DNA from: Clostridium sp. CCUG 7971 | GTDB lineage: Bacteria; Bacillota; Clostridia; Peptostreptococcales; Peptostreptococcaceae | DNA length: 64,000 nucleotides | NCBI RefSeq assembly: GCF_017590215.1 | Contig: NZ_JAFFPK010000065.1 | Span: 1-64,000, forward strand | Reading direction: 5' to 3' | In this document: piece after piece, positions 1 through 10,485 of the stretch | How positions within the stretch are numbered: position 1 is the first letter of the stretch | How the letters are laid out: each line of letters starts with the position of its first letter | Program-made: the position numbers and the translations under genes | The notes under the pieces: model-generated | The model's database searches: none | What the model was told of the DNA's origin: nothing | What the model saw: only the letters and a program-made list of their open reading frames with translations

Positions 1-336
<336 letters not shown>

Positions 337-422
337 ATTAAAATGATTAATTCAATAAATGTTTGTAGTTTTCAGAGTATTAACTTTGAAAAACTTAATA
401 GAAATATTAAGCATAAGAGATT

Positions 423-540
<118 letters not shown>

Positions 541-575
541 AATCTTTTTTATGTGCAAAAATATATTGATATTAA

Positions 576-617
576 CTTAATAAGTGGACTTAAATCCTTA
601 ATAAATGGACTCAAATC
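576..617 (+). repeat. Perfectly tandem 21-bp direct repeat upstream of the cytolysin gene
   Basis: Two adjacent 21-bp copies (576-596 and 597-617) share the pattern CTTAATAA-R-TGGACT-Y-AAATC and differ at only two positions (G/A at 584/605 and T/C at 591/612). There is no gap, so the copies are two helical turns apart centre to centre. The second copy places TGGACT (606-611) at the -35 distance from a TATAAT at 631-636. Inference: tandem binding sites for an activator of the cytolysin promoter, analogous in layout to (but not the same sequence as) the VirR boxes of perfringolysin. Confidence 0.75.
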
Positions 618-656
618 TTATCAACCTTATTATAATCTGTCCGTAAGATTATAATA
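606..656 (+). promoter_or_regulatory. Cytolysin promoter with an inverted repeat over the -10
   Basis: A consensus -10 TATAAT (631-636) lies 19 bp after a weak -35-like TGGACT (606-611). The -10 is embedded in a perfect 11-bp inverted repeat: TATTATAATCT at 628-638 and AGATTATAATA at 646-656, with a 7-nt loop. The ribosome-binding site (GAGAGGGGG, 657-665) follows, so the untranslated leader is very short. The inverted repeat could be a repressor operator covering the -10 and start site, or a hairpin at the 5' end of the transcript. Promoter function is inferred, not shown. Confidence 0.6.
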
Positions 657-672
657 GAGAGGGGGTATTTTT

Positions 673-2187
673 ATGAGAAATACAAAACAAATTCAAAGGA
701 TAAAAAAATTATTATGCCTTACAGTTATGTTGACTATGGGTACGCAAATGTCTTTAAGCTTTGCCCAAACATCTAGTGATCTCAATAAAGATGAAATTAA
801 CGATGGTATAGCTAACTTAAAGTATAATAGAAACGAGGTTCTAGCTACAAACGGTGACAGCATAGAAAATGTAGTTCCAAGAGAAGGAGTAGAATCTAAT
901 GGAAAATTTACAGTGATTGAGAGAAAGAAAAAGTCTCTTACAACATCACCAGTAGATATTTCTATAATAGACTCAGTTACAGACCGTACATACCCAGGAG
1001 CATTACAACTTGCAGATAACTCTTTTGTAGAGAATAGACCAAGCTTATTAATGTGTAAAAGAGAACCTATAAATATAAGTATAGATTTGCCTGGTATGAA
1101 GAAAGAAAATACAATAAAAGTAGACAATCCTACATATGGTAATGTATCTGGAGCTGTAGATGAATTAGTATCTAATTGGAGTGAAAAAAATTCATCAACG
1201 CATACTTTACCAGCAAGAACACAATATTTAGAATCTATGGTATATAGCAAATCTCAAATAGCAGGTGCGTTAAATGTTAATGCAAAGCTTATAGATAATT
1301 CATTAGGAATAGATTTTAATGCTATTGCAAATGGAGAAAAGAAGGTTATGGTTGCTGCATATAAGCAAATTTTTTACACTGTAAGTGCGCAATTACCAAA
1401 TAATCCTGCAGATCTTTTTGATCAAAGTGTAACTTTCAAAGAATTAACAAGAAAAGGTGTAAGTAATGATACACCACCTCTTATGGTATCTAATGTAGCA
1501 TATGGTAGAACTATATATGTAAAATTAGAGACAACATCAAAGAGTAAAGATGTACAATCTGCATTCAAAGCCTTAATAAAGAATAATAATGTAGAATCTA
1601 AACAAGAGTACAAAGATATATTTGAAAATAGTTCATTTACAGCTGTAGTATTAGGTGGAGATGCTAAAGAGCACAACAAGATTATAACAAAAGACTTTGA
1701 TGAAATAAGAAGTGTGCTTAAGGAAAATGCAGAGTTTAGTTTAAAGAACCCAGCATATCCAATTTCATATACAAGTATATTCTTAAAAGATAATTCAGTA
1801 GCTGCTGTTCATAATAAGACTGATTATATAGAAACTACTTCTACAGAATACTCTAAAGGAAGAATAAATCTTGACCATAGTGGAGCATATGTTGCTCAGT
1901 TCTGTGTATCATGGGATGAAGTTACATACGATAAGGACGGTAAAGAAATATTAACTCATAAGACATGGGATGGAAACTATAGAGATAGAACAGCTCATTT
2001 CTCTACAGTTATACCCCTTAAACCTAATGTAAAAAATATAAAAGTTTCAGCTAGAGAGTGTACAGGTCTTGCTTGGGAATGGTGGAGAACGGTAGTTGAT
2101 GAACAGAACATGCCATTAACAAACAATATAAATGTTTCAATTTGGGGAACAACATTATACCCAAGAACAGAAGTGACTTATCAATAA
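673..2187 (+). CDS. Cholesterol-dependent cytolysin (sordellilysin/perfringolysin family)
   Basis: A secreted pore-forming toxin of 504 aa, the usual length for the family. These toxins bind cholesterol in host membranes, oligomerise and insert a large beta-barrel. Residues 1 to about 31 form a Sec signal peptide (basic start, hydrophobic core, cleavage near FAQ). The mature part carries the domain 4 undecapeptide [11 protein letters not shown] at 462-472, identical to that of perfringolysin O, and the cholesterol-recognition Thr-Leu pair at 494-495. ATG 673 has a strong Shine-Dalgarno (GAGAGGGGG). It is a single-gene unit with its own promoter and terminator, next to an rRNA operon. Base and codon use match the neighbouring genes, so there is no sign of recent transfer. 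Family membership is certain; which named toxin (sordellilysin or bifermentolysin) depends on the species. Confidence 0.97.
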   Translation: MRNTKQIQRIKKLLCLTVMLTMGTQMSLSFAQTSSDLNKDEINDGIANLKYNRNEVLATNGDSIENVVPREGVESNGKFTVIERKKKSLTTSPVDISIIDSVTDRTYPGALQLADNSFVENRPSLLMCKREPINISIDLPGMKKENTIKVDNPTYGNVSGAVDELVSNWSEKNSSTHTLPARTQYLESMVYSKSQIAGALNVNAKLIDNSLGIDFNAIANGEKKVMVAAYKQIFYTVSAQLPNNPADLFDQSVTFKELTRKGVSNDTPPLMVSNVAYGRTIYVKLETTSKSKDVQSAFKALIKNNNVESKQEYKDIFENSSFTAVVLGGDAKEHNKIITKDFDEIRSVLKENAEFSLKNPAYPISYTSIFLKDNSVAAVHNKTDYIETTSTEYSKGRINLDHSGAYVAQFCVSWDEVTYDKDGKEILTHKTWDGNYRDRTAHFSTVIPLKPNVKNIKVSARECTGLAWEWWRTVVDEQNMPLTNNINVSIWGTTLYPRTEVTYQ

Positions 2188-2239
2188 GATTAATAAATAT
2201 TAATATGGTTTTGTAAAATTTAATATAATATTATTTATG

Positions 2240-2293
2240 AAAATATACATTGGATTTAAATTTAATAAATTTTGAATCTGATGTATATTTTTT
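2240..2293 (+). terminator. Terminator after the cytolysin gene
   Basis: A long A/T-rich hairpin. AAATATACAT (2241-2250) pairs with ATGTATATTT (2281-2290), and most of the intervening bases also pair (GGATTTAAATTT with AAATTTTGAATCT). The 3' arm runs into TTTTTT. It ends the cytolysin transcript about 50 bp after the stop. Confidence 0.75.
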
Positions 2294-2362
2294 ATATATG
2301 TGGAAATAATTATAATGTAAAACTTAATAGAAACAAATGAATTACTCAATCTCCCCCATTTT

Positions 2363-2397
2363 ATAAGACCTCTATCCCCCATAGAGGTCTTATTTTT
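2363..2397 (+). terminator. Strong hairpin terminator, upstream of uvrB
   Basis: A perfect 13-bp stem (ATAAGACCTCTAT at 2363-2375 with ATAGAGGTCTTAT at 2381-2393), a CCCCC loop and a following T-run. There is no gene between this and the previous terminator, so it is a second stop before the uvrB promoter. It may be left from a lost gene or may insulate uvrB from the rRNA/toxin side. Confidence 0.85.
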
Positions 2398-2543
2398 TAT
2401 ACTTTATATAAAATAAATGGGGTTCAAATTATAATATATTGGGTAAAATATGTAAAAATATTTTATTAAATATAAGAAAAATTGATATAAAAATTATTTA
2501 AGAATTATATGATTAAAAACATTTAAATACATAAGAGATATGG

Positions 2544-2549
2544 TATAAT
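2544..2549 (+). promoter_or_regulatory. -10 element of the uvrBA promoter
   Basis: TATAAT at 2544-2549 preceded by TGG, an extended -10. No convincing -35 is visible, which is tolerable for extended -10 promoters. The expected start of transcription is near 2556, only a few bases before the LexA box. Confidence 0.6.
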
Positions 2550-2561
2550 GATATTTATAAG

Positions 2562-2573
2562 GAACGAATGTTC
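2562..2573 (+). promoter_or_regulatory. LexA (SOS) box in front of uvrB
   Basis: GAACGAATGTTC matches the Gram-positive LexA/DinR operator GAAC-N4-GTTC exactly in both half-sites. It lies just downstream of the -10 and about 18 bp before the likely start codon. This is where a repressor would block transcription of the nucleotide excision repair operon until DNA damage. uvrB-uvrA is a classic SOS target, so site and gene agree. Confidence 0.85.
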
Positions 2574-2591
2574 GAAAAAGGAGTGAGAGTT

Positions 2592-4562
2592 TTGGATTTT
2601 GACTTAAAATCAGATTTTAAACCAACGGGAGACCAACCCCAAGCTATAAAATCAATTGTCACGGCTATAAATAATGATGAGAAGTTTTCAACAGTATTAG
2701 GGGTTACTGGATCGGGAAAAACTTTTACAATGGCTAATATTATACAAGAAGTTAAAAAACCTACATTAATACTAGCTCACAATAAGACATTAGCAGCACA
2801 GCTATATGGTGAGTTTAAAGAATTTTTCCCAAATAATGCGGTTGAATATTTTGTAAGTTATTATGATTACTATCAACCAGAAGCTTACGTTGCACATAGT
2901 GATACATATATTGAGAAAGATGCAAGTATAAATGATGAAATAGATAAATTAAGGCATTCAGCAACAGCATCAATTTTAGAAAGAGAAGATGTAATAATAA
3001 TATCATCAGTATCATGTATATACGGTTTAGGGGATCCAGAAGATTATAAAAAACTTATGGTATCTTTAAGGCCAGGAATGGAAAAAGATAGAGACGATAT
3101 TATTAAACAATTAATTGAGATACAATATGAAAGAAATGATATAAATTTTACAAGGGGTACATTTAGAGTTAGAGGAGATATATTAGAAATATTTCCAGCT
3201 AGTAACGATGAAAGGGCAATAAGAATTGAATTTTTTGGAGATGAAATAGATAGAATAACGGAAATAGATTATGTTACAGGTAAAATAGCAGGAGTTAGAA
3301 ATCACGTTGTAATATTCCCTGCATCTCACTATGTAACAACTCCAGAAAGAGTAGAAAATGCAGTTACCCAAATAGAAAAAGAGTTAGAAGATAGAATAAA
3401 TTATTTTAAAGAAAATGATAAATTACTAGAGGCTCAAAGAATAGATCAAAGAACTAGATATGATATAGAAATGCTAAAAGAAATAGGATTCTGCCAGGGA
3501 ATAGAAAACTATTCAAGACATATAACAGGTAGAGAGCCTGGAGAAAAGCCATATACATTAATGGACTTTTTCCCAGATGATTATTTAATAATAGTTGATG
3601 AGTCTCATGTAACTATACCTCAAGTTAGGGGAATGTATGCAGGGGATAAATCAAGAAAAGGCTCACTTATAGATAATGGATTTAGATTACCTTCAGCATA
3701 TGATAATAGACCATTAAACTTTAGTGAGTTTGAAGAAAATATTAATCAAATTCTGTTCGTAACAGCAACGCCTGGTCCTTATGAAATTGAACATTCAACT
3801 ACAATAGCAGAACAAATAATAAGACCAACAGGATTATTAGATCCTATAATTGAAGTTAGGCCTATAAATAATCAAATAGATAATTTAGTAGGTGAAATAA
3901 ATCAAATAATTAAAAAGAAAGAAAGAGTATTAATAACGACTTTAACTAAAAAAATGAGTGAAGATTTAACTAATTACTTAAAAGAAATAGGTATAAAGGT
4001 AAAATATTTACACTCAGATATAGATACATTAGAGAGAGTAGAGATAATAAGAGACTTGAGACTAGGTAAATTTGATGTACTAGTAGGTATAAATTTACTT
4101 AGAGAAGGTCTAGATATACCTGAAGTTTCTCTTGTAGCAATACTAGATGCAGATAAAGAAGGATTCTTACGTTCAGAAACATCTTTAATACAAACTGTAG
4201 GTAGAGCTGCCAGAAACTCAGAAGGTAAAGTTATAATGTATGCTGATAAAATAACAAGATCTATGGAAAGTGCAATAGAAGAAACGAAAAGAAGAAGAGA
4301 AATACAAACTCTATATAATGAAGAACACGGAATAACACCGACTACTATTAAAAAGAGTGTAAGGGATGCTATAGAAGCAACTGTTGTTGCAGACGAAGAA
4401 GTAATCTATGGAATTAAAGAAAGTGATGATATAGAAGAAATTAAGAAAAATATAGCTAGCTTACAAGCTGAAATGATGGAAGCTGCGCAAAATCTACAAT
4501 TTGAAAGGGCAGCTGAACTTAGAGACAAAATAAAACAGCTAGAGGAAAGGATGCAAGAATAA
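2592..4562 (+). CDS. uvrB: Excinuclease ABC subunit B
   Basis: UvrB is the damage-verifying helicase-like subunit of nucleotide excision repair. It is loaded by UvrA and then recruits UvrC. Walker A GVTGSGKT lies at 37-44, the damage-probing beta-hairpin ([10 protein letters not shown]) near 92-101, helicase motif DESH in the middle, and a C-terminal UVR coiled-coil that contacts UvrC. I chose TTG 2592 as the start (656 aa). It has AAAGGAG at 2577-2583 at correct spacing, and the product then begins [16 protein letters not shown] like other UvrB proteins. The longer ATG 2568 lies inside the LexA box and has no ribosome-binding site. The gene is followed by uvrA with no gap (stop at 4562, ATG at 4563), so the two are translationally coupled. 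Confidence 0.97.
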   Translation: MDFDLKSDFKPTGDQPQAIKSIVTAINNDEKFSTVLGVTGSGKTFTMANIIQEVKKPTLILAHNKTLAAQLYGEFKEFFPNNAVEYFVSYYDYYQPEAYVAHSDTYIEKDASINDEIDKLRHSATASILEREDVIIISSVSCIYGLGDPEDYKKLMVSLRPGMEKDRDDIIKQLIEIQYERNDINFTRGTFRVRGDILEIFPASNDERAIRIEFFGDEIDRITEIDYVTGKIAGVRNHVVIFPASHYVTTPERVENAVTQIEKELEDRINYFKENDKLLEAQRIDQRTRYDIEMLKEIGFCQGIENYSRHITGREPGEKPYTLMDFFPDDYLIIVDESHVTIPQVRGMYAGDKSRKGSLIDNGFRLPSAYDNRPLNFSEFEENINQILFVTATPGPYEIEHSTTIAEQIIRPTGLLDPIIEVRPINNQIDNLVGEINQIIKKKERVLITTLTKKMSEDLTNYLKEIGIKVKYLHSDIDTLERVEIIRDLRLGKFDVLVGINLLREGLDIPEVSLVAILDADKEGFLRSETSLIQTVGRAARNSEGKVIMYADKITRSMESAIEETKRRREIQTLYNEEHGITPTTIKKSVRDAIEATVVADEEVIYGIKESDDIEEIKKNIASLQAEMMEAAQNLQFERAAELRDKIKQLEERMQE

Positions 4563-7388
4563 ATGGAAGATAAAATCATAATAAAAGGTGCTAAAGAGCA
4601 CAACTTAAAAAATGTAAATTTAGAGCTTCCTAGAAATAAATTTATAGTTTTTACAGGATTATCGGGATCTGGTAAATCTTCTTTAGCTTTTGATACTATA
4701 TATGCAGAAGGTCAGAGAAGGTATGTGGAAAGTTTATCTGCATATGCTAGACAATTCTTAGGACAAATGGAAAAGCCAAATGTAGAATATATAGAAGGAT
4801 TATCACCAGCTATATCAATAGATCAAAAAACTACTTCTAAAAATCCTCGTTCTACAGTAGGTACAGTTACAGAAATATATGACTATTTAAGACTATTATT
4901 CGCAAGAGTAGGGGAAGTACATTGTCCTGTTTGTGGAGAAAAAATAAGCCAAATGACAGTCCAAGAAATAGTAGATAAAATGATGGATTTCCCAGAAAGA
5001 ACAAAACTTCAAATATTATCGCCTGTAATCAGAGGTCAAAAAGGAACTCACAAAAAAGTATTAGACAATATAAAAAAAGAGGGTTTCGTAAGGGTTAGAG
5101 TAAATGGAGAAAATTACGAAGTTACTGATGATATAGAGTTAAGCAAAAACAAAAAACACAGTATAGAAGTTGTCGTAGATAGAATAGTAATAAAAGATGG
5201 TATAGAAGCTAGACTTGCAGACTCTATAGAAACAGCTATAAAGTTATCGGATGGACTTGTAATAGCTCAAATAATAGATGGAGAAGAAATACTTTATTCA
5301 ACTAAATTTGCTTGTCCAGAACATGGTATAGGTATTGAAGAGTTATCTCCTAGAATGTTCTCGTTTAATAGTCCATTTGGAGCATGTGATACTTGTAATG
5401 GCCTTGGAGAAAGTAGAGAAGTCGATCCTGATTTAGTTGTTCCAAATAAAGATTTATCTATTAAACAAGGTGCAATAGCTGCCTGGGGTTCAGTTGGAGC
5501 AAATGATGATACATACTATAGCAAAATGGTACAAAGTTTAGCTGATAAATTTGGTGTATCTATAAATACTCCATTTAAGGATTTACCAGAAGACTTCATT
5601 CAAGAACTGCTTTATGGAAAAGATAATGTTATGGTCGAATTTATATTTGAATCTAAATTTGGAGGAAGAAGAGAGTATAAAGCGCCATTTGAAGGTGTAA
5701 TAGTAAATTTAGAAAGAAGATATAGAGAAACAAATTCTGAATATTCTAGAGAAAAAATAGAAGAATATATGGCAGAAACACCTTGTCCAAAATGTAAGGG
5801 AGCAAGACTTAAAAAAGAAGTACTATCTGTATTAGTAGATGGAAAGAATATAATGGATGTAACAGATTTTTCTGTTAATGATCTTATAGCATTTATGGAA
5901 AATATAGATTTAACTGAAAAACAAAAATTTATAGCTCATGAAATACTAAAAGAAATAAAAGGAAGAGCATCATTTTTAAGAGATGTTGGGCTAGATTATT
6001 TGAATCTATCAAGAAAAGCAGGAACATTATCTGGTGGAGAAGCTCAACGTATAAGACTTGCGACTCAAATAGGATCAGCTCTTGTTGGAGTATTATATGT
6101 TCTTGATGAGCCAAGTATAGGTCTACATCAAAGAGATAATGATAGACTTATAGGAACTTTAAGACATTTAACTGATATAGGAAATACTCTTATAGTTGTA
6201 GAACATGATGAAGATACTATGAGAGAAGCTGATTATGTAGTAGACATTGGTCCTGGAGCTGGAGTTCATGGTGGAGAAATAGTTGCACAAGGAACTTTAG
6301 AAGAAATATTAGAAGATGAAGACTCAATAACAGGTCAATATTTAAGTGGTAAAAAGCAAATTTTAATACCTGAACAAACTAGAGAAGGTAATGGACAATT
6401 TATAGAGATAGTTAAAGCTAGCGAAAATAACTTAAATAATTTAAGTGTAAAATTCCCTCTAGGTAAATTCACTTGTATAACAGGTGTGTCAGGTTCAGGA
6501 AAAAGTACATTAATAAATGATATATTATATAAAGGTATAGCAGGTAAAATAAATAGACTTAGAGAAAGACCTGGTAAACATAAGGAAATAAAAGGAATTG
6601 AAAATATAGATAAAATAATAAATATAGATCAAAGCCCAATAGGTAGAACTCCTCGTTCAAACCCAGCTACTTATACTGGAGTATTTGATATGATAAGAGA
6701 TTTATTTGCAGCAACTAATGAGGCAAAAGCTAGAGGATATAAAAAAGGAAGATTTAGTTTTAATGTTAAAGGTGGAAGATGTGAAGCTTGTAAGGGTGAT
6801 GGTATAATCAAAATAGAAATGCACTTTTTACCAGATGTTTATGTTCCTTGTGAAGTTTGTAAAGGAGAAAGGTATAACAGAGAAACTTTACAAGTTAAGT
6901 ATAAGGACAAAACTATTTCAGATATACTAGATATGAACGTAGAAGAAGCAGTTAAATTCTTTGAAAATATACCTAATATAAAAAGAAAATTAGATACTTT
7001 AATAGATGTAGGTCTTTCATATATTAAACTAGGACAGCCTTCAACTCAGTTATCAGGAGGAGAAGCCCAAAGAATTAAATTAGCTACAGAATTAAGTAAA
7101 AGACCAACAGGAAAAACTTTATACATCTTAGATGAACCGACAACAGGTTTACATATGGCAGATGTAGATAAGTTAATTCATGTATTACAAAGATTAGCTG
7201 ATACAGGAAATAGTATCATAGTAATAGAGCACAATCTAGATGTTATAAAAACATGCGACTATATAATCGATTTAGGACCAGAAGGTGGATACAGGGGTGG
7301 AGAAATAGTAGCAACAGGAACTCCAAAAGAAGTATCACAAGTAGAAGGTTCATATACAGGAATGTTCTTAAAAAAATATTTTGAATAA
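4563..7388 (+). CDS. uvrA: Excinuclease ABC subunit A
   Basis: UvrA, 941 aa, is the dimeric ATPase that recognises bulky DNA damage and delivers UvrB. It is a tandem ABC protein. The first P-loop is GLSGSGKSS at 32-40 and the second is GVSGSGKST about two thirds along, with two LSGGEAQRI signature motifs. Zinc-binding Cys pairs (CPVCG, CDTCNG, CPKCKG and CEACKG with CEVCKG) are intact. ATG 4563 directly abuts the uvrB stop. The gene shares the SOS promoter of uvrB. uvrC, often adjacent in relatives, is here separated by the opp region (7460-13732), which suggests insertion of the transporter or a rearrangement between uvrA and uvrC (inference). Confidence 0.97.
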   Translation: MEDKIIIKGAKEHNLKNVNLELPRNKFIVFTGLSGSGKSSLAFDTIYAEGQRRYVESLSAYARQFLGQMEKPNVEYIEGLSPAISIDQKTTSKNPRSTVGTVTEIYDYLRLLFARVGEVHCPVCGEKISQMTVQEIVDKMMDFPERTKLQILSPVIRGQKGTHKKVLDNIKKEGFVRVRVNGENYEVTDDIELSKNKKHSIEVVVDRIVIKDGIEARLADSIETAIKLSDGLVIAQIIDGEEILYSTKFACPEHGIGIEELSPRMFSFNSPFGACDTCNGLGESREVDPDLVVPNKDLSIKQGAIAAWGSVGANDDTYYSKMVQSLADKFGVSINTPFKDLPEDFIQELLYGKDNVMVEFIFESKFGGRREYKAPFEGVIVNLERRYRETNSEYSREKIEEYMAETPCPKCKGARLKKEVLSVLVDGKNIMDVTDFSVNDLIAFMENIDLTEKQKFIAHEILKEIKGRASFLRDVGLDYLNLSRKAGTLSGGEAQRIRLATQIGSALVGVLYVLDEPSIGLHQRDNDRLIGTLRHLTDIGNTLIVVEHDEDTMREADYVVDIGPGAGVHGGEIVAQGTLEEILEDEDSITGQYLSGKKQILIPEQTREGNGQFIEIVKASENNLNNLSVKFPLGKFTCITGVSGSGKSTLINDILYKGIAGKINRLRERPGKHKEIKGIENIDKIINIDQSPIGRTPRSNPATYTGVFDMIRDLFAATNEAKARGYKKGRFSFNVKGGRCEACKGDGIIKIEMHFLPDVYVPCEVCKGERYNRETLQVKYKDKTISDILDMNVEEAVKFFENIPNIKRKLDTLIDVGLSYIKLGQPSTQLSGGEAQRIKLATELSKRPTGKTLYILDEPTTGLHMADVDKLIHVLQRLADTGNSIIVIEHNLDVIKTCDYIIDLGPEGGYRGGEIVATGTPKEVSQVEGSYTGMFLKKYFE

Positions 7389-7401
7389 AATATCCAGAAA
7401 T

Positions 7402-7438
7402 AAAAAAGACTACTTCTTATTTTGAGATAGTCTTTTTT
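7402..7438. terminator. Bidirectional terminator between uvrA and oppF
   Basis: AAAAAAGACTA (7402-7412) pairs with TAGTCTTTTTT (7428-7438). The A-run on one side and T-run on the other let it work for both convergent units: uvrBA from the left and opp from the right. Confidence 0.85.
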
Positions 7439-7459
7439 ATATATAGTTAAATTTTAACT

Positions 7460-8413
7460 CTAAATAGTATTTCCGTTTGCAACTAATTCCTTTTCATACT
7501 CAACTAATTCTGACGTAGAAGCATATATGAAATGACCTGGTCTTATTTCAACCCACTGAGGACTTTCTTTAGAATAATCATGCATATTAGGGTCATACTT
7601 AATACGAACTCTATCCTTTTCATAATCAGGATCAGGAAGAGGTATAGCTGATAGTAATGACTTAGTATATGGATGAAGAGGATGTTCATATAATTCATCA
7701 GCAGTAGTTAATTCTACTAATTTACCACGATGCATAACACCTATTCTATCGCTTATATATTTAACCATTGAAAGGTCATGAGCGATAAATAAATAAGTAA
7801 GACCATTTTCTTTTTGTAACTTTCTAAGAAGATTAACAACTTGTGCTTGGATAGATACATCAAGTGCAGATATAGGCTCATCAGCAATTATAAACTTTGG
7901 TTCTATAGCTAAAGCACGAGCAATACCAATACGTTGCCTTTGGCCACCAGAAAATTCATGAGGATATCTACTAGCATGTTGTTCGTTAAGACCCACAGTT
8001 CTTAAAAGCTCATAAACTTTTTCTCTTCTTTCTTCTTTACTTTTACAGAGACCATGAATATCTAACCCTTCAGCAATTATATCACTGACAGTCATACGAG
8101 GATTTAGACAAGCCATAGGGTCCTGAAAAATCATTTGCATATTTTTATTTACATGATTTTTTTCACCTTTTTTTAATTTTTTAGAGGATATATTTTTTCC
8201 GTCAAATATAACTTCTCCGTCAGTTGGGTCATAAAGACGAATTATAGTTCTACCTGTAGTAGATTTTCCTGAACCTGATTCACCAACTAATCCAAAAGTT
8301 TCACCTTCATATATATGAAAACTTACATTATCAACTGCTTTAACAGTAGTATTTCTATCAATTTTAAAATATTGTTTTAAATTTTTAACTTCAAGTAATT
8401 TATTTCTACTCAT
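7460..8413 (-). CDS. oppF: Oligopeptide ABC transporter ATP-binding protein OppF
   Basis: Second ATPase of a dipeptide/oligopeptide importer, 317 aa. It has Walker A GESGSGKST near 44-52, signature FSGGQRQRIGIARAL, Walker B FIIADEP and an H-loop (IAHDLSMV). The C-terminal oligopeptide-transporter extension (HPYTKSLLSAIPLPDPD) identifies the OppF/DppF type. It is the last gene of the minus-strand unit oppB-oppC-oppD-oppF, and its ATG overlaps the end of oppD by 8 bp, with the Shine-Dalgarno (AGAGGTG) inside oppD. It would pair with OppD on the cytoplasmic face of the OppBC channel. Confidence 0.95.
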   Translation of the reverse strand: MSRNKLLEVKNLKQYFKIDRNTTVKAVDNVSFHIYEGETFGLVGESGSGKSTTGRTIIRLYDPTDGEVIFDGKNISSKKLKKGEKNHVNKNMQMIFQDPMACLNPRMTVSDIIAEGLDIHGLCKSKEERREKVYELLRTVGLNEQHASRYPHEFSGGQRQRIGIARALAIEPKFIIADEPISALDVSIQAQVVNLLRKLQKENGLTYLFIAHDLSMVKYISDRIGVMHRGKLVELTTADELYEHPLHPYTKSLLSAIPLPDPDYEKDRVRIKYDPNMHDYSKESPQWVEIRPGHFIYASTSELVEYEKELVANGNTI

Positions 8414-9440
8414 CTAAAGACACCTCTTTTCTTGATACATTGATAGGACTTTCTGTTTTCTTAGCTAAAGGATGTAAAAGCCAAGTAGCAGCATAGTGAG
8501 TATCAGAAACTTTAAACATAGGTGGCTCAGCTATATGATCTATTTTAAGTGCATAATCACTACGAAGTGCAAAGGCATCACCTTTAGGAGGATGCATTAA
8601 ATCTGGAGGAGTTCCAGGTATATTATATAAATCATTATCTCCGATATCTAGAGTTGGCATTGATCCTAAAAGACCCCAAGTATATGGATGTTGAGGATTA
8701 TAGAATATATCTTTAGATGTTCCATACTCTACAATTTTACCAGCATACATAACTGCAACTCTATCAGCCATATTAGCAACAACTCCAAGGTCGTGAGTTA
8801 TAAATATAAGAGCAGCTTCAGTTTTTTCTTGAAGGGCTTTCATAAGTTCTAATATTTGAGCTTGTATAGTAACATCTAGGGCAGTAGTTGGCTCATCTGC
8901 TATTAATACTTTAGGGTTACAAGCTAAAGATATAGCTATTACTATACGTTGTCTCATACCACCAGAAAACTGGTGAGGATATTGTTTAAATCTTTTTTCA
9001 GGTTCAGATATACCAACTAAGTCTATAAGTTCTATAGCTTTAGCTTTAGCTTCTTCTTTACTAAGTCCCTGATGTTTAACAATACCTTCCATTATTTGCT
9101 TTCCTATAGTCATAGTAGGATTTAGAGAAGTCATAGGGTCTTGGAATATCATTGCAATATCCTTACCTCTTAATTTCTCCATTTCACTTTCACTAAGTTT
9201 AGTTAAATCTTTTCCATCAAATAATATTTCACCGTCTTTTATATAACCATTTGCAGATAAAATTCTCATTATAGTTTTACAAGCAACAGATTTACCTGAT
9301 CCAGATTCTCCAACTATGGCTAAAGTTTCGCCTTTATGTAAATCAAATGTGACACCTCTAACGGCTTGAACTTCACCACCATAAGTGTTGAAATTAACAC
9401 ATAAGTTTTTAACTTCTAATAATTTTTCCAATTTCCTCAT
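8406..9440 (-). CDS. oppD: Oligopeptide ABC transporter ATP-binding protein OppD
   Basis: ATPase partner of OppF, 344 aa. Walker A GESGSGKS, Q-loop, signature FSGGMRQRIVIAISLA, Walker B VLIADEP and switch His (FITHDLGVV) are intact, followed by the OppD/DppD C-terminal region (HPYTWGLLGSMPTL). The start is uncertain: AAGGGAG sits directly against ATG 9440 with no spacing, whereas a TTG three codons later (9431) would be about 9 nt away and would give a product starting MEKLLEVKN. oppC ends 12 bp upstream. Confidence 0.94.
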   Translation of the reverse strand: MRKLEKLLEVKNLCVNFNTYGGEVQAVRGVTFDLHKGETLAIVGESGSGKSVACKTIMRILSANGYIKDGEILFDGKDLTKLSESEMEKLRGKDIAMIFQDPMTSLNPTMTIGKQIMEGIVKHQGLSKEEAKAKAIELIDLVGISEPEKRFKQYPHQFSGGMRQRIVIAISLACNPKVLIADEPTTALDVTIQAQILELMKALQEKTEAALIFITHDLGVVANMADRVAVMYAGKIVEYGTSKDIFYNPQHPYTWGLLGSMPTLDIGDNDLYNIPGTPPDLMHPPKGDAFALRSDYALKIDHIAEPPMFKVSDTHYAATWLLHPLAKKTESPINVSRKEVSLDE

Positions 9441-9452
9441 CTCCCTTACTAA

Positions 9453-10484
9453 TTATTGATTACGCATCTTAGGGTCAACTGCATCTCTTAAACCATCAGC
9501 TAATAAGTTAAGAGCAAATATTAATGAACATACTACAATAGATGGTATGAACATCATATATGGATAGTTTTGTAATGCCTTGAATCCTTCGTTTATTAGT
9601 ACACCAAGTGATGCATCTGGTGGTTGTAGTCCTAATCCTATAAAGCTTAAAAATGCCTCATAAAATATTGCTTGAGGTAGTGAGAACATAATCATTACCA
9701 CAATTGGGCCTATAACGTTAGGGAAAAGATGCTTAAGAATTAGCCTAAAGTCAGAAGAACCTAAAGTTTTAGAAGCTAATACAAATTCTTGGTTTTTAAG
9801 TCTAAGTACATGTGAACGAACAACCCTAGCCATACCAGTCCATCCAGATACAGCCATTGCTAAAGAGATAGAAACTATACCTGGTTCAAACACCATTATA
9901 AAAAGAGTAACAATAACTAATTGAGGAATACCTGTAATTATTTCAATTATACGCTGCATCACAATATCTACTTTTCCACCATAGTAAGCAGATATACCTC
10001 CATAAGTAACGCCTATAAGTAAATCAAACACAGCTGCTAAAATTGCTATGAATAAAGAAACCCTAGCACCAGTCCACGTACGAGTCCATATATCACGTCC
10101 AAGTGCATCTGTACCAAATAAATAATTATCTTTTATATCTTTTTGGGCATATACATCAACGCCATTTGAATCTTTACCATTCATTATACCTAAAGAAGAT
10201 ACTATAGGCATTTTAGGTGGAATTTTAACATGTCTTAAATTCTGAGATTTATAATCATATTTAGAAAACATAGGAGCAAATATAGCCATTAAAACTATAC
10301 TTATAAGGATGACTAATCCTACTACAGCTCCTTTATTTTTAAATAATCTTTTTCTAGCATCTTGCCAGAAAGTAAGACTTTCTCTAGTAATGGCCTCATT
10401 ATCTCCTGCTTGAACAGGGGTAGGCTCAAATAAATCTGCTGTTAATTCTACTTCTTGACCATCAATTATTACTTTATCAACCAT
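9453..10484 (-). CDS. oppC: Oligopeptide ABC transporter permease OppC
   Basis: Inner-membrane channel subunit, 343 aa. An N-terminal cytoplasmic tail and one membrane segment (AVVGLVILISIVLMAIFAP) are followed by a large extracytoplasmic loop and the core permease helices. The cytoplasmic EAA-like loop that contacts the ATPases is visible (LGSSDFRLILKHLFPNVIGP). The gene starts 1 bp after oppB ends, with a strong GGAGG inside oppB. It forms the translocation pathway with OppB. Confidence 0.95.
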   Translation of the reverse strand: MVDKVIIDGQEVELTADLFEPTPVQAGDNEAITRESLTFWQDARKRLFKNKGAVVGLVILISIVLMAIFAPMFSKYDYKSQNLRHVKIPPKMPIVSSLGIMNGKDSNGVDVYAQKDIKDNYLFGTDALGRDIWTRTWTGARVSLFIAILAAVFDLLIGVTYGGISAYYGGKVDIVMQRIIEIITGIPQLVIVTLFIMVFEPGIVSISLAMAVSGWTGMARVVRSHVLRLKNQEFVLASKTLGSSDFRLILKHLFPNVIGPIVVMIMFSLPQAIFYEAFLSFIGLGLQPPDASLGVLINEGFKALQNYPYMMFIPSIVVCSLIFALNLLADGLRDAVDPKMRNQ

Positions 10485-10485
10485 T

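Noticed and set aside
693..1679. Long open frames on the minus strand inside the cytolysin gene
   Set aside because: They are shadows of the real gene in an A/T-rich genome: no ribosome-binding site, low-complexity hydrophobic products, and the plus-strand protein is unmistakable.
2568..2570. ATG as uvrB start
   Set aside because: It lies within the LexA operator, lacks a Shine-Dalgarno and adds residues not typical of UvrB.
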